Positions 1 to 6,406 of a stretch of 10,074 bases of DNA are shown here, piece after piece. Each line of letters starts with the position of its first letter. Positions within the stretch are counted from its first letter, which is position 1. This stretch comes from Acidobacteriota bacterium. GTDB lineage: Bacteria; Acidobacteriota; Blastocatellia; Pyrinomonadales; Pyrinomonadaceae. The position numbers and the translations under genes were made by a program. The DNA is taken from the NCBI GenBank assembly GCA_029777145.1, contig JAKOSS010000683.1, forward strand, positions 1 to 10,074. Reading direction: 5' to 3'. The notes under the pieces were generated by a model, which did not search any database, was not told the DNA's origin, and saw nothing but the letters and a program-made list of their open reading frames with translations.

Positions 1-390
1 ACCGCTTCGCGTCCCTCGCTATCGCCCGACGGACGCTTCGTCGCGTATCATTATCTCGATTCGAGCCTTGAACGATCTCGCTGGGGAATCGGGATCAGCA
101 GCCTTGAAGACGGCAAGCGGGTGAAGCGATTCGACTTTCCGCCGACGGTCGTGGAGCGGATCGTAAAATGGTCGCGGGACGGAAGATCGATCGCGTTCCT
201 CAACAGTCCCGGAGGAGTTCCGAACATCTGGATACAACCGCTCGATGGCGGGGCCCCGAGACCGCTGACGGACTTCCCGTCCGATAGCATCATTTCCTTT
301 AACTGGACGAACGATGGCAGCAAACTCGCGGTAATCCGCGGCGTCGAAACAAGCGACGTCCTATTGATCAAGCGCTCGGCATCAAAATAG
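1..390 (+). CDS. C-terminal part of a PD40/TolB-like beta-propeller protein (5' end outside window)
   Basis: The reading frame is open from the first base and stops with TAG at 388-390, leaving 129 residues of a longer protein. Three propeller-blade motifs are visible: LSPDGRFVAYHYLD near residues 7-20, WSRDGRSIAFLN near 57-68 followed by NIWIQPLDGG, and WTNDGSKLAVIRG near 101-113. The S/T-x-D-G-x-x-h-A/V spacing is that of PD40 (WD40-like TolB) repeats. The chain ends in SDVLLIKR. From memory, this ending is common in acidobacterial proteins that carry a propeller behind a Ser/Thr kinase domain or a CadC-like winged-helix domain. The N-terminal domain lies outside the window, so the full protein could be a kinase, a regulator or a plain periplasmic propeller. 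The propeller call is secure and the overall function is not. Confidence 0.8.
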   Translation, partial: TASRPSLSPDGRFVAYHYLDSSLERSRWGIGISSLEDGKRVKRFDFPPTVVERIVKWSRDGRSIAFLNSPGGVPNIWIQPLDGGAPRPLTDFPSDSIISFNWTNDGSKLAVIRGVETSDVLLIKRSASK

Positions 391-396
391 TTCGGA

Positions 397-475
397 ATTC
401 AAGATCCAAAGTTGAAAACGCAACTTGGATACTCGAATGCTTTGAATTTTGAATCCTGAATTTTGAATTTCGAAT
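397..475. repeat. Heptanucleotide tandem repeat tract, consensus TTTGAAT
   Basis: Bases 441-475 split exactly into five 7-base units; two at the start and the fourth are TTTGAAT, with variants CCTGAAT (third) and TTCGAAT (fifth). Upstream, 397-438 continues as more diverged units in which CAA or GAA recurs every 7 bases (400, 407, 414, 421, 435), with a 2-base register slip at 439-440. The tract fills most of the convergent spacer between the propeller gene and the exonuclease gene. It resembles the short tandem heptamers described in cyanobacteria in form only. No coding role is likely. Confidence 0.7.
404..430. other. Imperfect hairpin in the convergent spacer
   Basis: ATCCAA at 404-409 and GTTG at 411-414 pair with CAACTTGGAT at 421-430. 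This gives a 10-bp stem with one bulged A (410) and a six-base loop (415-420). It lies 14 bases after the stop of the propeller gene. No T-run follows directly, so termination is only possible. It may also be a by-product of the heptamer array it sits in. Confidence 0.4.
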
Positions 476-491
476 GTCGGCATCACCGACA
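475..491. terminator. Candidate bidirectional terminator hairpin between convergent genes
   Basis: TGTCGG (475-480) and CCGACA (486-491) form a perfect 6-bp stem with a 5-base loop. It is followed on the plus strand by a short CGTTTCT stretch and on the minus strand by the AT-rich heptamer tract. It begins five bases beyond the minus-strand exonuclease stop (497-499) and 85 bases after the plus-strand propeller stop. It therefore best serves the exonuclease transcript. The T-tracts are weak. Confidence 0.4.
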
Positions 492-496
492 CGTTT

Positions 497-1063
497 CTAG
501 AGTCCGAAATCCGAGATCCGACGACCGTAATCGTCCGTCAGTCCGAGCTTTCCAAGCCACTCAGTTTGCATCGACATCAATCGCGGCAAATGGACGACGT
601 CGCTGAGGGCGTAGCCGACGAGATCGTCGGTCCAGATGCCGTTCCATTTCCGGGTGAACTTTGAACGCGGCGCCTTGTCAATATCGATCGCGAAGTAGCG
701 ATAAAGCGTCTCCGCGAGGCTCGCCGACTGGTTGGCTCCTTTCGTCAGAACCTTCTCGGCGATCATCGTACAGAATACGTTGATCGTCTCGATCCCCGAT
801 TCGCGCAGGAACGCGACGTCGAACCGCGCGTTATGAAAGACCTTGACGTACTTCGGATCGGTTAGGAGTTCTTCCAATCGTCCGAGCCGAACACCTTCGC
901 TGATCGGAACGAGGCACGAGAACTCACCGTTCGAAAGCTGCACGCTGAACAGTCGTCCGGTCCGCGGCGAAAGGCCCGACGTTTCGGTGTCGCAGCCGAT
1001 CACCGTCGATCCGGACAGCCGGTCATACGCAATTTGGATCTCATTTTCCGTACGGACAATCAC
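497..1063 (-). CDS. 3'-5' exonuclease domain protein, DEDDy type (RNase D / DNA_pol_A_exo1 family)
   Basis: This 188-residue protein consists almost wholly of a DnaQ-fold 3'-5' exonuclease domain. All catalytic motifs are present: Exo I DTETSGL (D25, E27), Exo II HNARFD (D82) and Exo III YALSD (Y151, D155). Tyr four residues before the last Asp marks the DEDDy subclass shared by RNase D and the DNA polymerase I proofreading domain. These enzymes remove 3' nucleotides with two metal ions. Full-length RNase D (about 375 aa in E. coli) adds HRDC domains, which are missing here, so an RNase D label would be too specific. The start is GTG (1061-1063). No alternative start lies upstream in frame before a TGA near 1105, and no clear Shine-Dalgarno is visible. 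The gene is divergent from yceH and convergent with the propeller gene, so it is probably transcribed alone. Confidence 0.88.
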   Translation of the reverse strand: MIVRTENEIQIAYDRLSGSTVIGCDTETSGLSPRTGRLFSVQLSNGEFSCLVPISEGVRLGRLEELLTDPKYVKVFHNARFDVAFLRESGIETINVFCTMIAEKVLTKGANQSASLAETLYRYFAIDIDKAPRSKFTRKWNGIWTDDLVGYALSDVVHLPRLMSMQTEWLGKLGLTDDYGRRISDFGL

Positions 1064-1076
1064 GAAACGATTCTGC

Positions 1077-1105
1077 CACGAATCGCGTGACTCGCGCGAT
1101 TCGTG
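1077..1105. repeat. Perfect 11-bp inverted repeat in divergent spacer
   Basis: CACGAATCGCG (1077-1087) and its exact reverse complement CGCGATTCGTG (1095-1105) are separated by seven bases. The palindrome lies 13 bases upstream of the exonuclease GTG and about 60 bases upstream of the yceH ATG. It could be an operator between divergent genes, a transcript hairpin, or a copy of a dispersed palindromic element. The sequence alone cannot separate these. Confidence 0.6.
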
Positions 1106-1121
1106 TCACGGCGGACCAATC

Positions 1122-1149
1122 GCAAATTGCAAATCGCAAATCGCAAATG
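1122..1149. repeat. Second heptanucleotide tract, four units of GCAAATN
   Basis: Four consecutive 7-base units (1122-1128, 1129-1135, 1136-1142, 1143-1149) share GCAAAT and differ only in the last base (T, C, C, G). Read on the minus strand the unit contains TTTGC, loosely like the TTTGAAT tract on the other side of the exonuclease gene. The tract ends 16 bases before the yceH start and overlaps its likely promoter. Confidence 0.7.
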
Positions 1150-1155
1150 TAACAA
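1127..1155 (+). promoter_or_regulatory. Candidate promoter for yceH, -35 lying inside the heptamer tract
   Basis: TTGCAA (1127-1132) is followed after 17 bases by TAACAA (1150-1155), a moderate match to a sigma70-type promoter. Transcription would start near 1162-1164, only two to four bases before the yceH ATG at 1166. The mRNA would then be essentially leaderless, which agrees with the lack of a Shine-Dalgarno. The repeat tract could produce such a match by chance. Confidence 0.35.
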
Positions 1156-1165
1156 TAGCCCCGCC

Positions 1166-1804
1166 ATGATCTTGACCGAAACCGAAGCGCGCGTCGTCGG
1201 ATCATTGATCGAGAAACAACTGACGACGCCCGAGTACTATCCGATGACCCTGAACGCATTGGTCGCCGCGTGCAATCAAAAGACGAACCGCGAACCGGTC
1301 GTCAGTTATGACGAGACGACCGTCCAGCGCGCGCTCGATTCACTGCGCGACAAGAACATCGTCTATGTTTTCTACGGCAGCACCTCGCGGGTGCCGAAAT
1401 ACAAACACATTCTTCCCGACGTGCTCGAGCTCGAACCGTCCGAGACGGCGGCCTTGTGCGTGCTTATGCTCCGCGGCCCGCAGACGGTCGGCGAGATCCG
1501 CGGGCGAACGGGTCGTCTTTACGATTTTCACGATCTTAACGACGTCAACGACACCCTTGAAGCGCTCGCCAGACGCGACGAACCGCTGACCGTTAAACTG
1601 CCGCGCGCGGCGGGACAGAGCGAGTCCAGATTTGCCCATCTTCTGTGCGGTGAAGTCACGTCGTACGAACCGCCCGAGCGCGCTTCGCGATCCGGAGCAA
1701 GCGACGAGCGTTTCGAGAAACTTGAGGAAGAGATCGAGTCTCTCAAGTCCGAACTCGGCGAATTAAAGGCCGCGTTCGACCGGTTCCGCGAACAATTCGA
1801 CTGA
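1166..1804 (+). CDS. yceH: YceH family protein (DUF480), tandem winged-helix
   Basis: This 212-residue protein matches the YceH/DUF480 family over its whole length; the E. coli protein is about 215 aa. The family N-terminus (LTETEARVVGSLIEKQLTTP, then YYPMTLNALVAACNQKTNREPV) is well preserved, as is the second half with ETAALCVLMLRGPQTVGEIR. The known fold is two winged-helix domains, here about residues 1-80 and 90-170. The last 34 residues are rich in Glu, Lys and Leu in heptad spacing and should form a coiled coil, suggesting dimerisation. The biochemical role of the family is not established; DNA binding is inferred from the fold. ATG 1166 was chosen because the family begins exactly there. 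An upstream in-frame ATG at 1103 would translate the heptamer tract and can be dismissed. The gene ends 40 bases before blaI, which has its own promoter. Confidence 0.92.
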   Translation: MILTETEARVVGSLIEKQLTTPEYYPMTLNALVAACNQKTNREPVVSYDETTVQRALDSLRDKNIVYVFYGSTSRVPKYKHILPDVLELEPSETAALCVLMLRGPQTVGEIRGRTGRLYDFHDLNDVNDTLEALARRDEPLTVKLPRAAGQSESRFAHLLCGEVTSYEPPERASRSGASDERFEKLEEEIESLKSELGELKAAFDRFREQFD

Positions 1805-1808
1805 TTGG

Positions 1809-1837
1809 CTGACAAAGTCCGGAAGCTGACATATACT
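1809..1837 (+). promoter_or_regulatory. Strong sigma70-type promoter for blaI, predicted leaderless
   Basis: CTGACA (1809-1814) and TATACT (1832-1837) each match five of six consensus bases and are separated by the ideal 17. The expected start of transcription, seven to eight bases after the -10 box, is 1844-1845, which coincides with the ATG of blaI at 1845. The -35 box begins five bases after the yceH stop codon. Confidence 0.6.
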
Positions 1838-1844
1838 CGTGCCG

Positions 1845-2288
1845 ATGAATCTGCCCAAGTTTTTTCTACGTCGCGACGGACGGCCCAAAGAGGCCGCGAT
1901 CTCTTCGTTCGGGCGCCTCGAGCGCGAGATCCTGGGCCACGTCTGGGAATTGGGCGAAGTGAACGTCAGACAAGTCGTTCAGAGTCTTGACGAGCGGATC
2001 GCATATACGACGGCGATGACCACGCTCGACCGGCTTTACAAGAAGGGCGTGCTCGAACGGCGCAAAGTCGGCAAGGCATTTTTGTATTCCGCGAAATACT
2101 CTCCGGAAGAATTGAACACGGGTGTCGCGCGGCAAGTCATCGGATCACTGCTCGACGCCGGCACGAACGGAGCGCGTCCCGTCCTTGCGTGTATCGTCGA
2201 AGCCGTCAGCGACAGCGACCGTGACCTGCTCGATCAACTCGAGGAACTTGTCCGCGCCAAGCGGCAGGAGCTCGGGGACGAGGAGTAG
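1845..2288 (+). CDS. blaI: BlaI/MecI family transcriptional repressor
   Basis: This 147-residue protein belongs to the Penicillinase_R (BlaI/MecI/CopY) family. A winged-helix DNA-binding domain spans about residues 18-85: a first helix around LEREILGHVWELGEV, the recognition segment YTTAMTTLDRLYKKGVLERR, and a wing at GKAFLYSAKYS. The C-terminal 60 residues are helical and correspond to the family's dimerisation region. Known members bind operators as dimers and are released when a partner M56 protease triggers their cleavage. The M56 partner follows six bases downstream, so this is a standard repressor/protease pair. ATG 1845 is preferred; a GTG at 1839 would add two residues but lies upstream of the predicted transcription start. 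No Shine-Dalgarno is correctly placed. No beta-lactamase is nearby, so the symbol denotes the family and not beta-lactam resistance. Confidence 0.92.
   Translation: MNLPKFFLRRDGRPKEAAISSFGRLEREILGHVWELGEVNVRQVVQSLDERIAYTTAMTTLDRLYKKGVLERRKVGKAFLYSAKYSPEELNTGVARQVIGSLLDAGTNGARPVLACIVEAVSDSDRDLLDQLEELVRAKRQELGDEE
2281..2285 (+). promoter_or_regulatory. Shine-Dalgarno AGGAG for the M56 gene, inside the end of blaI
   Basis: AGGAG sits in the last codons of blaI, nine bases before the ATG at 2295. The blaI stop lies between them, so ribosomes finishing blaI can re-initiate and the two proteins should be made in linked amounts. This contrasts with the missing ribosome site of blaI itself. Confidence 0.65.
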
Positions 2289-2294
2289 CCGCCG

Positions 2295-3281
2295 ATGTAT
2301 CTGCTTCTTTGCATTTCACTTGTTCTCGCCGTGCTGCTCGCGATAAATCTGGCGCTGTCTTCGTTGATCGGGGTTTCGTGGCATGCATTTTCGCGGCAGA
2401 CGTCGCGTCTTCCGGCTTCATCCCGTTCGAGACTTCTTTTCGTGCTTGCGGTCGCGCCGTCGATCATCGGATTCGTCTTCGTCGCGGCGGTTCTGCTCCC
2501 CGCATATCTGATCCATGAGCCGCGCGATGCCGACGAGCGGATCGGACCTGAGCTGGCGATCGCCGCGATCGTTTCGGTGATCGGGATCGCCGCCGCCGCA
2601 TGGCGTGTATTCGGTTCATGGTGGACGACCCGCCGCTTGATCCGCGAATGGCTGCGAAACGGCGAACGGATCACCATCCGCGGCGTTTCGATCCCGGTTT
2701 ATCGTGTTTCGACCGCTTTTCCGGTGCTGGCGATCGTCGGCGCGACATCACCGAGAATGTTTGTCGCCGCGTGCGTTCTCGAACATCTCGGTGAACGCGA
2801 GTTAGCGGCCGCCGTCGCGCACGAACTCGGCCACATCGCCGCCCGCGACAATCTCCGCCGAATGCTGATCAGGATCAGCCGCGATCTGCTTGTTTTTCCG
2901 ATCTGGAGATCGATCGAACGCGCCTGGAATGAGACAGCGGAAACCGCAGCCGACGAGTTTGCGGCGAGGACCGGCGAGACGACCGCGCTCGATCTGGCTT
3001 CGGCCCTGATCAAGATCGCTCGGGTGGTTCCGCCCGGAGGCTCCGCTGATTTGTTGCCGGCGGGAACTTATCTCGTCGCGGAAGATTCGGATCTTATTTC
3101 AAGACGTGTCAGGAGACTGGTTTCGATCGCCGGAAAAGGTGTTCCCGCGCCGGAATCTTCGCCCCTCCCGGCACTCATCCTCGTCGGGTCGGCCACACTT
3201 TTTTGCGCCGTCGTCTTCGAACCGGATTTTCTGCGGGTGGTCCACGATCTGACCGAACGTCTCGTCGCAACGTTTCAGTGA
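2295..3281 (+). CDS. Minimal M56 (BlaR1-like) membrane metallopeptidase
   Basis: This 328-residue integral membrane protein has a zinc-protease site facing the cytoplasm. HELGH at 176-180 (His176, Glu177, His180) is the HExxH motif, and ETAAD at 216-220 supplies Glu216 as third zinc ligand. RDNLRR after HELGH is typical of M56. Hydrophobic segments lie at about 2-28, 47-72, 86-105 and 290-308. Staphylococcal BlaR1 (about 585 aa) adds an extracellular penicillin-binding sensor domain; here only about 20 residues follow the last membrane segment. Any signal must therefore be sensed by the membrane core, the loop around 73-84 or another protein. The likely substrate is the BlaI protein encoded just upstream, six bases away. 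M48/HtpX proteases share the motif, but operon position and the RDN motif favour M56. Confidence 0.88.
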   Translation: MYLLLCISLVLAVLLAINLALSSLIGVSWHAFSRQTSRLPASSRSRLLFVLAVAPSIIGFVFVAAVLLPAYLIHEPRDADERIGPELAIAAIVSVIGIAAAAWRVFGSWWTTRRLIREWLRNGERITIRGVSIPVYRVSTAFPVLAIVGATSPRMFVAACVLEHLGERELAAAVAHELGHIAARDNLRRMLIRISRDLLVFPIWRSIERAWNETAETAADEFAARTGETTALDLASALIKIARVVPPGGSADLLPAGTYLVAEDSDLISRRVRRLVSIAGKGVPAPESSPLPALILVGSATLFCAVVFEPDFLRVVHDLTERLVATFQ

Positions 3282-3364
3282 ATCCGGCGAAAACGGAACC
3301 CTCAACCCAACATTGCCTTCCGCGGTTGAAAACCACGAACTCCAACAAGGCGAAAACGGCGGTC

Positions 3365-3396
3365 GATCATAATGTCGGCATTGATCTTGATGCCGG
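3365..3396. other. Two overlapping dyads upstream of the uptake operon
   Basis: GATC..AATG (3365-3374, two-base interruption) pairs with CATTGATC (3379-3386). CGGCAT (3376-3381) pairs perfectly with ATGCCG (3390-3395). The two stems share bases 3379-3381 and so exclude each other as RNA. They lie about 60 bases upstream of the candidate operon promoter, so DNA-level operators are more likely than an attenuator. The rest of the 3282-3453 spacer shows no gene or clear terminator to me. Confidence 0.3.
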
Positions 3397-3453
3397 CGTT
3401 CCCCGATTCCGTCTGACAAGTTCTTTCGGCCCGCGCAGAACCGAAAACGAGTG

Positions 3454-3483
3454 TTGGTAGTAGGAATTTTTCATCTATAGAAT
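3454..3483 (+). promoter_or_regulatory. Candidate promoter of the TonB receptor-hmuTUV operon
   Basis: TTGGTA (3454-3459) is followed by either TATAGA (3476-3481, spacer 16) or TAGAAT (3478-3483, spacer 18). Transcription would start near 3488-3490, leaving a leader of about 30 bases that contains AGGAAG at 3503-3508, nine bases before the ATG. The fit is moderate; it is the best candidate in the spacer. Confidence 0.45.
3458..3477. promoter_or_regulatory. Imperfect dyad overlapping the operon promoter (possible repressor site)
   Basis: TAGTAGGAA (3458-3466) and TTTCATCTA (3469-3477) form an inverted repeat matching at six of nine positions around a central TT. It covers the space between the -35 and -10 boxes, where a bound repressor would block RNA polymerase. 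It is not a clean match to the TACA/TGTA-type BlaI operators known from staphylococci. The assignment to BlaI is a guess from gene position. Confidence 0.25.
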
Positions 3484-3517
3484 CGCTTCACATTCCCGCT
3501 TCAGGAAGTTTGAAAGC

Positions 3518-6406
3518 ATGCCAAATAGTCAATTTCGCCGCAAACAGCGCGCTGCGGGTTTCCCGTGCGCTTCGTTGATTCTTTTGACCCTGATCTTCGC
3601 CGGTTCAGCCCTCGCTCAAACGAGCGACACGGCGACGATCCGCGGTTCGGTCCGTGATCAGAACGCCGCCCTGATCGTCGGGGCAAAGGTCGAGATCGCA
3701 AACTCGGCAACCGGATTCAGGCGCGATACCGTGACCGATTCAGACGGAAACTTCGTCTTCCGCAACGTGCCTCTGACCGGAAGCTATAAATTGACCGCGA
3801 CGCGTGACGGATTCGCGCCGTCGGTAAAAGAGGACGTCGTCCTGCGCGCCGGTGAAGCGGCGATCATCGATTTTTCGATGAGCGTCGCCGGCGCCACGGG
3901 ACTCGGAGGCGTCACCGTCCGCGGCACGACCGAGGGCGTTCAATCGGATTCGGCGCAACTTGCGATCCGACTCGATCTCGACAAGATCAATGCGACGCCG
4001 GTCCTCAATCGCAAGCTGACGAATCTCGTCGAACTCAACTCGGCGACCAGACCGGCGCGCGGAACCGGCGACCTATTCCTGAACAATTACCTGTTTGTCG
4101 CGAACGGCAACGGACGACGGCAGACGAACTTCAGCATCGACGGCAGCACGGGCAACGACGACTGGGGCCGGCAGACGATCTTTACGAATCTGCCGTTCTC
4201 GACCATCCAGGAATTCACCGTGATCACCAACCCGATCTCAGCCGAATTCGGGCGCACGGCGGGAAACGTCGTGAACGTGGTGACCAAGTCCGGAACAAAT
4301 GACTTCGGCACCGATCTGGTTTTCATGGCACGGCCTAGCGGACTGCAAGCCCGCCCCCCGCTTGCATCGCGCCGGACCCGGGACGAGCTGCTGCAATTCA
4401 GCGGCATCGTCTCCGGGCCGATCGTCAGAAACAAGACCCACTTTCTCTTCGGCGGCGAGCTCAATTCGCAGCAGCGCTCAACTGTGATCTCGTCCGTACT
4501 TGCCCCGGGAACGTTCGACGGCAAATACAAACAGTCGATGCTGTTCGCGCGGATCGATCACCAGATCAACGACAAGAACCGCTTCACCGGGCGCTTTAAC
4601 CTGGAAAGATTCACCGACACGAATCCGGCGGACGCCGTTGGCGGGAACAACCTCCCGAGCGCCGCCCGGACGTTCGAACGCGACACTTACATGCTGCAGG
4701 GAACGTGGAACACGGTCATTTCCGCGAGCGCGGTCAACGATCTGCGCGCCGTTTATCTGTTGGGTTCGCCGATCACGCAGTTCGCTCCGGCGAATCCCGG
4801 CACGCAGTTCATCCGACCGATCGCGACCGAGGGCGAGTCGCGCGCGGCGCTTCTGACGAATAAGGAATTTCAGATCGCCGATACGCTTTCATACATTACC
4901 GGCGACCACCTTCTGAGGTTCGGCGGCGATCTTGAGTATTCAACCTCCGGCGGCAACGGCCAGGAGTTTGGCAGCGGCTTTGTTCTCGGGCAATTCCGAT
5001 TCACGAATGCGAGGGCTTCGAATCCGGCGATTCCGACCTCGGCGCTGACCATCGCCGACGCCGCGTCGTTCACGCAAAGCTTCGGTACGTCGACCTATCG
5101 CATCAAGCAATGGCTGTGGTCGGCTTTCGTCCAGGATGACTGGCGCGCGCACCGCGATGTCACGATCAACATCGGATTGCGCTATGAACGCCAATCGTTT
5201 ACCGACGACACCAACAACTTCGCGCCGCGCATCGGCGTCGCCTACAACGTCTTCGGCGACGCGAAGACCGTGATCCGGGCGTCGTACGGGATCTTCTATT
5301 CGCAGTTGCGTGCCAATCTCGGAGCGCAGTTCTCGCTCGGCGGACCGACCGGCGTATTCACATTCACGGCGACGCCGGGCCAACTCGGATTCCCGACTTC
5401 GTTGACCGCGCTGCCGTCGTTTCCCGCAGGCGCGTCGCTGCCGGCGCGCGATGTCGTGATCAGGCCCGGACGCGCGGATTACTACAGCCAGTTCTTCGAC
5501 GTTTCACGGCTGCGCGGCTATCCCGATGCGCTGCTCAATCCGATGACGCATCAGGCGACGCTCGGTTTCGAACGCGATCTCGGTCACGGGTACGTGATCG
5601 GCGCGGACCTCGTCACAGCGCGCACGACAAAGATCGACCGTCTGCTCGATCTGAACGCGCCGAGCGAGTTCATTCCGTTCATCACCCTTCCGACCGCGAC
5701 CCGCACGGTCGCCCAAGCGAACCTGACCCGCCCGATCACGCCGGTCGCCAACGGATTCCGGCGGATTCAGGTCGTCGTCAACGAAGGTGCGAGCGACTAC
5801 GACGGACTTCAGGTCAATCTTCAAAAGCGGATGTCGGGCAAGTACGGATTCGTCCTCAGCTACACGCTGTCGAAGACGACAAATACGGTCGAGCCTGACG
5901 CCGGGAACGGCGATCCGGCCGACGTCAACCGGCTCGGCGAGTTCGAACGCGGGATCAGCCTTCTCCACCAGCGGCACCGATTCGTCCTGAGCGGCAGCCG
6001 AAATCTGCCGTGGGGATTCGTCATCGGCGGCGTTGAATCGATCGCCTCCGGACGGCCGTATGCGATCACTGCGGGCGTTGATATCAACGGCGACGGATCG
6101 ACGGCCGACCGGCCGTACGACCAGGCGTCCGGCAATTTCCTGCCGCGCAATTCCGGCAAAGGTTCGGCGACTTATTCGACCGATCTGTTCCTTCAAAAGA
6201 ACCTCCCGGTCGGCGAGCGAGCGCGGTTGCAGTTTCGGGTCGAGGCGTTCAACGTCTTCAACTACCGCAACATCTACGGACGCTTCGGTAACTACGGCAA
6301 CGCGCTTGTCGGGACTCCGAACCCGCTCCTCGGCTCGGCGCTCGGCGGTATCGCGAACACCGATCCGGGACGTGAACTCCAATTCCAGTTCAGGTTTCTT
6401 TACTGA
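3518..6406 (+). CDS. TonB-dependent outer-membrane receptor, Oar-like, with N-terminal carboxypeptidase-regulatory domain
   Basis: This 962-residue outer-membrane receptor imports a ligand using energy from TonB/ExbBD, which are not in the window. Residues 1-33 are a signal peptide: basic start with RRKQR, hydrophobic 15-29, cleavage after ALA. Residues 36-122 are a CarboxypepD_reg Ig-like domain (IRGSVRDQNAALIVGAKVEI, then DSDGNFVFRNVPLTGSY). The plug spans about 140-260 and includes FSIDGSTGNDDWG and SAEFGRTAGNVVNVVTKSGTN. The remaining 700 residues alternate like beta strands and end in LQFQFRFLY, a barrel terminus with a final aromatic. The regulatory domain plus long barrel is the architecture of Oar-like receptors abundant in Acidobacteriota. 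The FRAP and NPNL motifs of classical heme receptors are not found. ATG 3518 has AGGAAG nine bases upstream. The stop overlaps the next start by one base (TGATG), tying the gene to the transporter genes downstream. The substrate is unknown from this protein alone. Confidence 0.92.
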   Translation: MPNSQFRRKQRAAGFPCASLILLTLIFAGSALAQTSDTATIRGSVRDQNAALIVGAKVEIANSATGFRRDTVTDSDGNFVFRNVPLTGSYKLTATRDGFAPSVKEDVVLRAGEAAIIDFSMSVAGATGLGGVTVRGTTEGVQSDSAQLAIRLDLDKINATPVLNRKLTNLVELNSATRPARGTGDLFLNNYLFVANGNGRRQTNFSIDGSTGNDDWGRQTIFTNLPFSTIQEFTVITNPISAEFGRTAGNVVNVVTKSGTNDFGTDLVFMARPSGLQARPPLASRRTRDELLQFSGIVSGPIVRNKTHFLFGGELNSQQRSTVISSVLAPGTFDGKYKQSMLFARIDHQINDKNRFTGRFNLERFTDTNPADAVGGNNLPSAARTFERDTYMLQGTWNTVISASAVNDLRAVYLLGSPITQFAPANPGTQFIRPIATEGESRAALLTNKEFQIADTLSYITGDHLLRFGGDLEYSTSGGNGQEFGSGFVLGQFRFTNARASNPAIPTSALTIADAASFTQSFGTSTYRIKQWLWSAFVQDDWRAHRDVTINIGLRYERQSFTDDTNNFAPRIGVAYNVFGDAKTVIRASYGIFYSQLRANLGAQFSLGGPTGVFTFTATPGQLGFPTSLTALPSFPAGASLPARDVVIRPGRADYYSQFFDVSRLRGYPDALLNPMTHQATLGFERDLGHGYVIGADLVTARTTKIDRLLDLNAPSEFIPFITLPTATRTVAQANLTRPITPVANGFRRIQVVVNEGASDYDGLQVNLQKRMSGKYGFVLSYTLSKTTNTVEPDAGNGDPADVNRLGEFERGISLLHQRHRFVLSGSRNLPWGFVIGGVESIASGRPYAITAGVDINGDGSTADRPYDQASGNFLPRNSGKGSATYSTDLFLQKNLPVGERARLQFRVEAFNVFNYRNIYGRFGNYGNALVGTPNPLLGSALGGIANTDPGRELQFQFRFLY

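Noticed and set aside
1103..1165. Upstream ATG extending yceH by 21 residues
   Set aside because: The extension translates the heptamer tract (repeating residues such as LQIANRK) and has no family similarity, while the family N-terminus starts at 1166.
1816..1830. AGTCCGGAAGCTGAC, similar to the B12 box of cobalamin riboswitches, which would fit a BtuFCD-like importer
   Set aside because: It lies inside the spacer of the blaI promoter. The flanking riboswitch stems would have to fall in yceH coding sequence, and it precedes blaI rather than the uptake operon. Likely chance similarity.
3363..3386. GATCATAATG...CATTGATC considered as a Fur box
   Set aside because: It matches the 19-bp Fur consensus too poorly, especially in the centre, to be called. 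It is kept only as a dyad.
3203..3460. 85-codon plus-strand frame spanning the end of the M56 gene and the spacer
   Set aside because: It overlaps M56 coding sequence in another frame, has no ribosome site, and shows random-looking composition.
5504..6382. 292-codon open frame antisense to the TonB receptor gene
   Set aside because: It is fully opposite a well-supported coding region, with Arg/Asp/Val-rich composition and no recognisable domain. Long antisense frames are common in GC-rich genes.
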